The position numbers and the translations under genes were made by a program. From positions 57,362 through 121,361 of the forward strand of contig JAZARR010000290.1 of the NCBI GenBank assembly GCA_037389465.1: 64,000 bases of DNA, given 5' to 3'. Positions 52,101 to 61,530 of the stretch are shown piece after piece. Origin of the DNA: Baylisascaris procyonis (Eukaryota; Nematoda; Chromadorea; Rhabditida; Ascarididae). The notes beneath the pieces were generated by a model. It made no database searches. It saw nothing but the letters and a program-made list of their open reading frames with translations, and was not told where the DNA came from. The stretch's first letter is position 1. Every line of letters begins with the position of its first letter.

Positions 52101-52210
52101 AAAACATGATGATATTGCGGTGAATTCAACGGTTGTTTGTGTCAACTAGATGCCTATAAGTGGCGAGTAGTTCACAAAACATGATGATATTGCGGTGAAT
52201 TCAACGGTTG
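46141..52210. repeat. Highly homogeneous core of canonical monomers
   Basis: About 80 monomers, nearly all identical to the canonical unit. Exceptions I saw are isolated: T51C/T57-loss units near 46,313 and 46,830; 'tcagcgg' units near 46,807, 47,032 and 47,770; extra T near 46,889, 48,020, 49,508 and 51,757; T57 loss near 48,558, 50,505 and 51,103; a 2-bp loss ('caaaatgatg') near 48,880; 'cctaagtgg' near 49,230; and 'tatatg' near 52,005. From about 49,517 to 50,504 some 13 monomers in a row appear identical. Variant-rich DNA lies on both sides. In satellite evolution the youngest or most actively exchanged DNA is the most uniform, so I infer recent expansion here. Assembly collapse or over-polishing is an alternative. 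Confidence 0.85.
49626..49700. repeat. Reference copy of the canonical 75-bp monomer
   Basis: This copy lies in the most uniform part of the array and defines positions P1-P75 used in this annotation. Landmarks: AAAACATGATGAT at P1-13; the 8-bp palindrome TGAATTCA at P21-28 containing an EcoRI site (P22-27); CAAC, GTTG and CAAC at P27-30, P32-35 and P43-46, with a HincII site GTCAAC at P41-46; TATAAG at P55-60; GTTCAC at P70-75. CpG dinucleotides fall at P18, P30 and P64. Two short dyads are visible: TTCAC (P71-75) pairs with GTGAA (P20-24) of the next unit across a 19-nt loop, and GTTG pairs with CAAC across a 7-nt loop. G+C is 30 of 75. The choice of P1 is arbitrary. Confidence 0.95.
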
Positions 52211-54294
52211 TTTGTGTCAACTAGACGCCTAAAGTGGCGAGTAGTTCACAAAACATGATGATATTGCGGTGAATTCAACGGTTGTTTTGTGTCAACTAGA
52301 TGCCTATAAGTGGCGAGTAGTTCACAAGACATGATGATATTGCGGTGAATTCAACGGTTGTTTGTGTCAACTAGATGCCTATAGGTGGCGAGTAGTTCAC
52401 AAAACATGATGATATTGCGGTGAATTCAACGGTTCTTTGTGTCAACTAGACGCCTATAAGTGGCGAGTAGTTCACAAAACATGATGATATTGCGGTGAAT
52501 TCAACGGTTGTTTGTGTCAACTAGACGCCTATAGTGGCGAGTAGTTCACAAAACATGATGATATTGCGGTGAATTCAACGGTTGTTTGTGTCAACTAGAC
52601 GCCTAAAGTGGCGAGTAGTTCACAAAACATGATGATATTGCGGTGAATTCAACGGTTGTTTGTGTCAACTAGACGCCTATAAGTGGCGAGTAGTTCACAA
52701 AACATGATGATATTGCGGTGAATTCAACTTTTGTTTGTGTCAACTAGATGCCTATAAGTGGCGAGTAGTTCACAAAACATGATGATATTGCGGTGAATTC
52801 AACTTTTGTTTTGTGTCAACTAGATGCCTATAAGTGGCGAGTAGTTCACAAAACATGATGATATTGCGGTGAATTCAACGGTTGTTTTGTGTCAACTAGA
52901 TGCCTATATGTGGCGAGTAGTTCACAAAACATGATGATATTGCGGTGAATCAACGGTTGTTTGTGTCAACTAGATGCCTATATGTGGCGAGTAGTTCACA
53001 AAACATGATGATATTGCGGTGAATTCAACGGTTGTTTTGTGTCAACTAGATGCCTATAAGTGGCGAGTAGTTCACAAAACATGATGATATTGCGGTGAAT
53101 TCAACGGTTGTTTGTGTCAACTAGATGCCTATAAGTGGCGAGTAGTTCACAAAACATGATGATATTGCGGTGAATTCAACGGTTCTTTGTGTCAACTAGA
53201 CGCCTAAAGTGGCGAGTAGTTCACAAAACATGATGATATTGCGGTGAATTCAACTTTGTTTTGTGTCAACTAGATGCCTATATTTGGCGAGTAGTTCACA
53301 AAACATGATGATATTGCGGTGAACTGAGCGGTTCTTTGTGTGATCTAGACGCCTAAGTGGCGAGTAGTTCACAAAACATGATGATATTGCGGTGAATTCA
53401 ACGGTTGTTTTGTGTCAACTAGATGCCTATAAGTGGCGAGTAGTTCACAAAACATGATGATATTGCGGTGAATTCAACGGTTGTTTTGTGTCATCTAGAT
53501 GCCTATAAGTGGCGAGTAGTTCACAAGAATTGATGATATTGCGGTGAATTCAACGGTTGTTTTGTGTCAACTAGACGCCTAAAGTGGCGAGTAGTTCACA
53601 AAACATGATGATATTGCGGTGAATTCAACTTTTGTTTTGTGTCAACTAGATGCCTATAAGTGGCGAGTAGTTCACAAAGCATGATGATATTGCGGTGAAT
53701 TCAACGGTTGTTTGTGTCAACTAGATGCCTATAGGTGGCGAGTAGTTCACAAAACATGATGATATTGCGGTGAATTCAACGGTTGGTTGTTGTAACTAGA
53801 TGCCTATAAATGGCGAGTAGTTCACAAAACTTGATGATATTGGGGTGAATTCAAAGGTTGTTCGTGTCAACTAGACGCCTAAAAATGGCGAATAGTTCAC
53901 AAAATATGATGATATTGCGGTGAATTCAACGGTTGTTTGTGTCAACTAGATGCCTATAAGTGGCGAGTAGTTCACAAAACATGATGATATTGCGGTGAAT
54001 TCAACGGTTGTTTGTGTCAACTAGATGCCTATAAGTGGCGAGTAGTTCACAAAACATGATGATATTGCGGTGAATTCAACGGTTGTTTGTGTCAACTAGA
54101 CGCCAATAAGTGGCGCGTAGTTCACAAAACATGATGATATTGCGGTGAATTGAACGGTTGTTTGTGTCAATTAGATGCCTATAAGTGGCGAGTAGTTCAC
54201 AAAGCATGATGATATTGCGGTGAATTCAGCGGTTGTTTGTGTCAACTAGACGCCTATAAGTGGCGAGTAGTTCACAAAACATGATGATATTGTG
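52211..54294. repeat. Variant-rich block to the right of the core
   Basis: The change from uniform to mixed DNA is quick: within about 300 bp of 52,210, T51C, extra-T, 'tatagg' and G35C units appear. Notable forms: 'gtgaatcaacgg' (one base lost) near 52,948; 'gaactgagcgg...gtgatctagacgcctaag' at 53,328-53,356, matching the form near 37,825; 'caagaattg' near 53,525; 'ggttggttgttgtaac' at 53,781; and a very divergent unit near 53,830-53,900 with 'attggggtg', 'aaaggttgttcg' and 'cctaaaaatggcgaatag'. The last recalls left-block forms ('ggttgttcg', 'attggggtg'). Confidence 0.75.
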
Positions 54295-57200
54295 GTGATC
54301 TCAGCGGTTCTTTGTGTGAACTAGACGCTTAAAGTATCGAGTAGTTCACAAAACATGATGATATTGCGGTGAATTCAACGGTTGTTTGTGTCAATAGATG
54401 CCTATATGTGGCGAGTAGTTCACAAAGCATGATGATATTGCGGTGAATTCAACGGTTGTTTGTGTCAACTAGACGCCTAAAGTGGCGAGTAGTAGTTCAC
54501 AAAACATGATGATATTGCGGTGAATTCAATGGTTGGTTTGTGTAACTAGATGCCTATGAATGGCGAGTAGTTCACAAAACATGATGATATTGCGGTGAAT
54601 TCAACGGTTGTTTGTGTCAACTAGACGCCTATAAGTGGCGAGTAGTTCACAAAACATGATGATATTGCGGTGAACTCAGCGGTTTTGTGTGAACTAGACG
54701 CCTAAAGTGGCGAGTAGTTCACAAAACATGATGATATTGCGGTGAATTCAACTTGTTTTGTGTCAACTAGATGCCTATAAGTGGCGAGTAGTTCACAAAA
54801 CATGATGATATTGCGGTGAACTCAGCGGTTCTTTGTGTCAACTAGACGCCTATAAGTGGCGAGTAGTTCACAAAACATGATGATATTGCGGTGAATTCAA
54901 CGGTTGTTTTGTGTCAACTAGATGCCTATAAGTGGCGAGTAGTTCACAAAACATGATGATATTGCGGTGAACTCAACGGTTCTTTGTGTCAACTAGATGC
55001 CTAAAGTGGCGAGTAGTTCACAAAGCATGATGATATTGCGGTGAATTCAACTTTGTTTTGTGTCAACTAGATGCCTATAAGTGGCGAGTAGTTCACAAAA
55101 CATGATGATATTGCGGTGATTTCAACTTTTGTTTTGTGTCAACTAGATGCCTATAAGTGGCGAGTAGTTCACAAGACTTGATGATATTGCGGTGAATTGA
55201 ACGGTTGTTAGTGTCAATAGATGCCTATAGGTCGCGAGTAGTTCACAAAACATGATGATATTGCGGTGAACTCAGCGGTTCTTTCTGTCAACCAGACGCC
55301 TAAAGTGGCGAGTAGTTAGTTCACAAAGCATGATGATATTGCGGTGAATTCAACGGTTGTTTGTGTCAACTAGACGACTATAAGTGGCGAGTAGTTCACA
55401 AAACATGATGATATTGCGGTGAATTCAGCGGCTCTTTGTGTCAACTAGACGCTTAAAGTGGCGAGTAGTTCACAAAACATGATGATATTGCGGTGAATTC
55501 AACGGTTGTTTGTGTCAACTAGATGCCTATAAGTGGCGAGTAGTTCACAAGACTTGATGATATTGCGGTGAATTCAACCTTGTTAGTGTCAATAAGATGC
55601 CTATAGGTGGCGAGTAGTTCACAAAACATGATGATATTGCGGTGAACTCAGCGGTTCTTTGTGTCAACTAGACGCCTAAAGTGGCGAGTAGTTCACAAAG
55701 CATGATGATATTGCGGTGAATTCAACGGTTGTTTGTGTCAACTAGATGCCTATAGTGGCGAGTAGTTCACAAAACATGATGATATTGCGGTGAATTCAAC
55801 GGTTCTTTGTGTGAACTAGACGCCTAAAGTGGCGAGTACTTCACAAAACATGATGATATTGCGGTGAATTCAGCGGTTCTTTGTGTCAACTAGACGCCTA
55901 AAGTGGCGAGTAGTTCACAAAACATGATGATATTGCGGTGAATTCAACTTTTGTTTTGTGTCAACTAGATGCCTATAAGTGGCGAGTTGTTCACAAAGCA
56001 TGATGATATTGCGGTGAATTCAACGGTTGTTTTGTGTCAACTAGATGCCTATATGTGGCGAGTAGTTCACAAAACATGATGATATTGCGGTGAATTCAAC
56101 TTTTGTTTTGTGTCAACTAGATGCCTATATGTGGCGAGTAGTTCACAAAACATGATGATATTGCGGTGTCGACGGTTGTTTGTGTCAACTAGATGCCTAT
56201 ATGTGGCGAGTAGTTCACAAAGCATGATGATATTGCGGTGAATTCAACGGTTGTTTTGTGTCATCTAGATGCCTATAAGTGGCGAGTAGTTCACAAAACA
56301 TGATGATATTGCGGTGAATTCAACGGTTGTTTGTGTCAACTAGAACTATAACAGGCGAGTAGTTCACAAAACATGATGATATTGCGGTGAACTCAGCGGA
56401 TCTTTGTGTGAACTAGACGCCTAAAGTGGCGAGTAGTTCACAAAACATGATGATATTGCGGTGAATTCAACGGTTGTTTTGTGTCATCTGGATGTCTATA
56501 AGTGGCGAGTAGTTCACAAAACATGATGATATTGCGGTGAATTCAACGGTTGTTTGTGTCAATAGATGCCTATAGGTGGCGAGTAGTTCAGAAAACATGA
56601 TGATATTGCGGTGAATTCAGCGGTTCTTTCTGTCAACTAGACGCCTGAAGTGGCGAGTAGTTAGTTCACAAAGCATGATGATATTGCGGTGAATTCAACG
56701 GTTGTTTGTGTCAACTAGACGCCTATAGTGGCGAGTAGTTCACAAAACATGATGATATTGCGGTGAATTCAGCGGATGTTTGTGTCAACTAGACGCCTAA
56801 AGTGGCGAGTAGTTCACAAAACATGATGATATTGCGGTGAACTCAACGGTTCTTTGTGTCAACTAGACGCCTAAAGTGGCGAGTAGTTCACAAAACATGA
56901 TGATATTGCGGTGAATTCAACTTTTGTTTTGTGTCAACTAGATGCCTATAAGTGGCGAGTAGTTCACAAAACATGATGATATTGCGGTGAATTCAACGGT
57001 TGTTTTGTGTCAACTAGATGCCTATATGTGGCGAGTAGTTCACAAAACATGATGATATTGCGGTGAATTCAACTTTTGTTTTGTGTCAACTAGATGCCTA
57101 TATGTGGCGAGTAGTTCACAAAACATGATGATATTGCGGTGTCAACGGTTGTTTGTGTCAACTAGATGCCTATATGTGGCGAGTAGTTCACAAAACATGA

Positions 57201-57395
57201 TGATATTGCGGTGAATTCAACGGTTGTTTTGTGTCATCTAGATGCCTATAAGTGGCGAGTAGTTCGCAAAACATGATGATATTGTGGTGAATTCAACGGT
57301 TGTTTGTGTCAACTAGAACTATAAGTGGCGAGTAGTTCACAAAACATGATGATATTGCGGTGAACTCAGCGGTTCTTTGTGTGAACTAGACGCCT
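54295..57395. repeat. Large higher-order block, copy B (15.42-kb duplication)
   Basis: Partner of 38,868-41,970. It opens with 'gtgatctcag' at 54,295, here after 'attgtgg' in place of the G19T form of copy A. It then follows the same order: 'caatagatg/tatatg', 74-bp unit with TAG duplication, a strongly changed 'aatggttgg...cctatgaatgg' unit where copy A has 'gtcatctgg', T51C, 'ctcagcggttttg...gtgaac', 'aacttg', 'ctcagcgg', extra T, two pentamer modules and the 13-mer. Point differences between partners are frequent, so the duplication is not very recent. Copy A runs into canonical DNA on its right, whereas this copy continues in higher-order DNA. Confidence 0.88.
55893..56865. repeat. 13-monomer higher-order repeat, copy B (973 bp)
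   Basis: The tag order equals copy A: 1 'tcagcgg...cctaaag'; 2 'aactttt'; 3 and 4 extra-T / 'aactttt' with 'tatatg' (swapped relative to copy A); 5 'gtgtcgacgg', which creates a SalI site at 56,168; 6 'gtcatctagatg'; 7 'ctagaactataacagg'; 8 'ctcagcggatct...gtgaac'; 9 'gtcatctggatgtctataag'; 10 'caatagatg...tatagg'; 11 'cctgaag' followed by 'tagttagttcac' and 'aagcatg'; 12 'gacgcctatag'; 13 'tcagcggatg...cctaaag'. The series restarts at 56,866 with 'ctcaacggttct', the same form that restarts copy A. Confidence 0.85.
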
Positions 57396-58610
57396 AAAGT
57401 GGCGAGTAGTTCACAAAACATGATGATATTGCGGTGAATTCAACGGTTGTTTTGTGTCAACTAGATGCCTATAAGTGTCGAGTAGTTCACAAGACATGAT
57501 GATATTGCGGTGAATTGAACGGTTGTTTGTGTCAATAGATGCCTATAGGTCGCGAGTAGTTCACAAAACATGATGATATTGCGGTGAATTCAACGGTTCT
57601 TTGTGTCAACTAGACGCCTGAAGTGGCGAGTAGTTAGTTCACAAAGCATGATGATATTGCGGTGAATTCAACGGTTGTTTGTGTCAACTAGATGCCTATA
57701 AGTGGCGAGTAGTTCAAAAACATGATGATATTGCGGTGAATTCAGCGGTTCTTTGTGTGAACTAGACGCCTAAAGTGGCGAGTAGTTCACAAAACATGAT
57801 GATATTGCGGTGAATTCAACGGTTGTTTGTGTCATCTGGATGCCTATAAGTGTCGAGTAGTTCACAAGACATGATGATATTGCGGTGAATTGAACTCTGT
57901 TGGTGTCAATAGATGCCTATAGGTCGCGAGTAGTTCACAAAACATGATGATATTGCGGTGAACTCAACGGTTCTTTGTGTCAACTAGACGCCTAAAGTGG
58001 CGAGTAGTTAGTTCACAAAGCATGATGATATTGCGGTGAATTCAACGGTTGTTTGTGTCAACTAGACGACTATAAGTGGCGAGTAGTTCACAAAACATGA
58101 TGATATTGCGGTGAACTCAGCGGTTCTTTGTGTGAACTAGACGCCTAAAGTGGCGAGTAGTTCACAAAACATGATGATATTGCGGTGAATTCAACTTTGT
58201 TTTGTGTCAACTAGATGCCTATAAGTGGCGAGTTGTTCACAAAACATGATGATATTGCGGTGATTTCAACTTTTGTTTTGTGTCAACTAGATGCCTATAT
58301 GTGGCGAGTAGTTCACAAGACATGATGATATTGCGGTGAATTGAACGGTTGTTTGTGTCAACTAGATGCCTATAAGTGGCGAGTAGTTCACAAAGCATGA
58401 TGATATTGCGGTGAATTCAACTTTTGTTTTGTGTCAACTAGATGCCTATATGTGGCGAGTAGTTCACAAAACATGATGATATTGCGGTGAATTCAACTTT
58501 TGTTTTGTGTCAACTAGATGCCTATAAGTGGCGAGTAGTTCACAAAACATGATGATATTGCGGTGTCGACGATTGTTTCTGTCAACTAGATGCCTATATG
58601 TGGCGAGTAG
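56866..58610. repeat. Third 13-mer copy with a duplicated pentamer
   Basis: Units 1-13 follow again (unit 13 'gacgcc' at 57,765). Then five units equivalent to 9-13 are repeated: 'gtcatctgg' with 'aagacatg', 'gaattgaactctgttgg' with 'caatagatg', 'ctcaacggttct' with 'tagttagttcac', 'gacgactataag', and 'ctcagcgg...gtgaac' (gacgcc at 58,140, 375 bp after 57,765). 'aactttg', 'gtgatttcaactttt', more 'aactttt' units and 'gtgtcgacgatt' (SalI site at 58,565) come next. The pentamer is therefore an independent module, also tandem at about 39,740-40,440 and 55,140-55,830. Confidence 0.8.
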
Positions 58611-61530
58611 TTCACAAAACATGATGATATTGCGGTGAATTCAACGGTTGTGTCAACTAGACGCCTAAAGTGGCGAGTAGTTCACAAAACATGATGATAT
58701 TGCGGTGAATTCAACGGTTGTTTGTGTCAACTAGATGCCTATAAGTGGCGAGTAGTTCACAAATGATGATATTGCGGGGAATTCAACGGTTGTTTGTGTC
58801 AACTAGATGCCTATAGTGGCGAGTAGTTCACAAAACATGATGATATTGCGGTGAATTCAACGGTTGTTTGTGTCAACTAGATGCCTATAAGTGGCGAGTA
58901 GTTCACAAAACATGATGATATTGCGGTGAATTCAACGGTTGTTTGTGTCAACTAGATGCCTATAAGTGGCGAGTAGTTCACAAAACATGATGATATTGCG
59001 GTGAATTGAACGGTTGTTCGTGTCAACTAGATGCCTATAGTGGCGAGTAGTTCACAAAACATGATGATATTGCGGTGAATTCAACGGTTGTTTGTGTCAA
59101 CTAGATGCCTAATAGTGGCGAGTAGTTCACAAACATGATGATATTGCGGTGAATTCAAAGGTTGTTCGTGTCAACTAGATGCCTGTGAGTCGCGAGTAGT
59201 TCACAAAACTTGATGATATTGCGGTGAACTGAACGGTTGTTCGTGTCAATTAGATGCCTATAGGTGGCGAGTAGTTCACAAAACATGAAGATATTGCGGT
59301 GAATTGAACGGTTGTTTTTGTCAACTAGATGCCTATGTGGCGAGTAGTTCACAAAACATGATGATATTGCGGTGAATTCAACGGTTGTTTGTGTCAACTA
59401 GACGCCTATAAGTGGCGAGTAGTTCACAAAACATGATGATATTGCGGTGAATTCGACGGTTATTTCTGTCAACTAGATGCCTACAAGTGGCGAGTAGTTC
59501 ACAAAGCATGATGATATTGCGGTGAATTCAACGGTTGTTTGTGTCAACTAGATGCCTATAAGTGGCGAGTAGTTCACAAAACATGATGATATTGCGGTGA
59601 ATTCAACGGTTGTTTGTGTCAACTAGACGCCAATAAGTGGCGAGTAGTTCACAAAACATGATGATATTGCGGTGATTCAGCGGTTCTGTGTGAACTAGAC
59701 GCCTAAAGTATCGAGTAGTTCACAAAACATGATGATATTGCGGTGAACTCAGCGGTTCTTTGTGTGAACTAGACGCCTAAAGTGGCGAGTAGTTCACAAA
59801 ACATGATGATATTGCGGTGAATTCAACGATTGTTTGTGTCAACTAGATGCCTATATGTTGCGAGTAGTTCACAAAGCATGATGATATTGCGGTGAATTCA
59901 ACGGTTGTTTTGTGTCAACTAGATGTCTATAAGTGGCGAGTAGTTCACAAAACGATATTGCGGTGAATTCAACGGTTGTTTTGTGTCAACTAGATGCCTA
60001 TATGTGGCGAGTAGTTCACAAAACATGATGATATTCGGTGAATTCAACGGTTGTTTGTGTCAACTAGACGCCTATAAGTGGCGAGTAGTTCACAAAACAT
60101 GATGATATTGCGGTGAATTCAACGGTTGTTTGTGTCAACTAGACGCCTATAAGTGGCGAGTAGTTCACAAAACATGATGATATTGCGGTGAATTGAACGG
60201 TTGTTTGTGTCAATTAGATACCTATAGGTGGCGAGTAGTTCACAAAACATGATGATATTGCTGTGAATTCAACGGTTGTTTGTGTCAACTAGATGCCTAT
60301 AAGTGGCGAGTAGTTCACAAAACATGATGATATTGCGGTGAATTCACCGGTTGTTTGTGTCAACTAGACGCCTATAAGTGGCGAGTAGTTCACAAAGCAT
60401 GATGATATTGCGGTGAATTCAACGGTTGTTTGTGTCAACTAGACGCCTATAAGTGGCGAGTAGTTCACAAAACATGATGATATTGCGGTGAATTCAACGG
60501 TTGTTCGTGTCAACTAGATGCCTATAAGTGGCGAGTAGTTCACAAAACATGATGATATTGCGGTGAATTCAACGGTTGTTTGTGTCAACTAGATGCCTAA
60601 TAGTGGCGAGTAGTTCACAAACATGATGATATTGCGGTGAATTCAACGGTTGTTCGTGTCAACTAGATGCCTATAAGTGGCGAGTAGTTCACAAAGCATG
60701 ATGATATTGCGGTGAATTCAACGGTTGTTTGTGTCAACTAGACGCCTAAAGTGGCGAGTTAGTTCACAAAGCATGATGATATTGCGGTGAATTCAACGGT
60801 TGTTTGTGTCAACTAGACGCCTATAAGTGGCGAGTAGTTCACAAAACATGATGATATTGCGGTGAATTCAACGGTTGTTTGTGTCAACTAGATGCCTATA
60901 AGTGGCGAGTAGTTCACAAAACATGATGATATTGCGGTGAATTCAACGGTTGTTTGTGTCAACTAGATGCCTATAAGTGGCGAGTAGTTCACAAAACATG
61001 ATGATATTGCGGTGAATTCAACGGTTGTTTGTGTCAACTAGATGCCTATAAGTGGCGAGTAGTTCACAAAACATGATGATATTGCGGTGAATTCAACGGT
61101 TGTTTGTGTCAACTAGATGCCTATGTGGCGAGTAGTTCACAAAACATGATGATATTGCGGTGAATTCAACGGTTGTTTGTGTCAACTAGACGCCTATAAG
61201 TGTCGAGTAGTTCACAAAACATGATGATATTGCGGTGAATTCAACGGTTGTTTGTGTCAACTAGATGCCTATAAGTGGCGAGTAGTTCACAAAACATGAT
61301 GATATTGCGGTGAATTCAACGGTTGTTTGTGTCAACTAGATGCCTATAAGTGGCGAGTAGTTCACAAAACATGATGATATTGCGGTGAATTGAACGGTTG
61401 TTCGTGTCAATTAGATGCCTATAAGTGGCGAGTAGTTCACAAAGCATGATGATATTGCGGTGAATTCAACGGTTGTTTGTGTCAACTAGACGCCTATAAG
61501 TGGCGAGTAGTTCACAAAACATGATGATAT
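58611..61530. repeat. Right block with C27G / C46T / 'ttcg' subfamily
   Basis: Canonical units mix with 'gaattgaacggttgttcg' units that often have 'caattagatg' (C46T). 'cctaatag' followed by 'cacaaacatg' occurs at about 59,108 and 60,596, offset 1,488 bp, and in both places a 'gttcgtg' unit follows. A stretch at about 60,780-61,380 is close to canonical. Unusual deletions: 'aacgatattg' (5 bp lost) near 59,952, 'gatattcgg' near 60,033 and 'caaatgatgat' near 58,763. In reverse, three consecutive units at 59,155-59,397 lose the usual stop and leave a short open frame with no sign of being a gene. Confidence 0.75.

Noticed and set aside
59155..59397. 80-codon open frame on the minus strand
   Set aside because: It is satellite DNA read in reverse. 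It opens with a TTG and not an ATG, its protein repeats every 25 residues because the monomer is 75 bp, and it is open only because adjacent units have 'gaattgaac'/'gaactgaac' in place of 'gaattcaac', which removes the usual TGA. The frame closes at the first unit with the normal base. There is no support for a gene.
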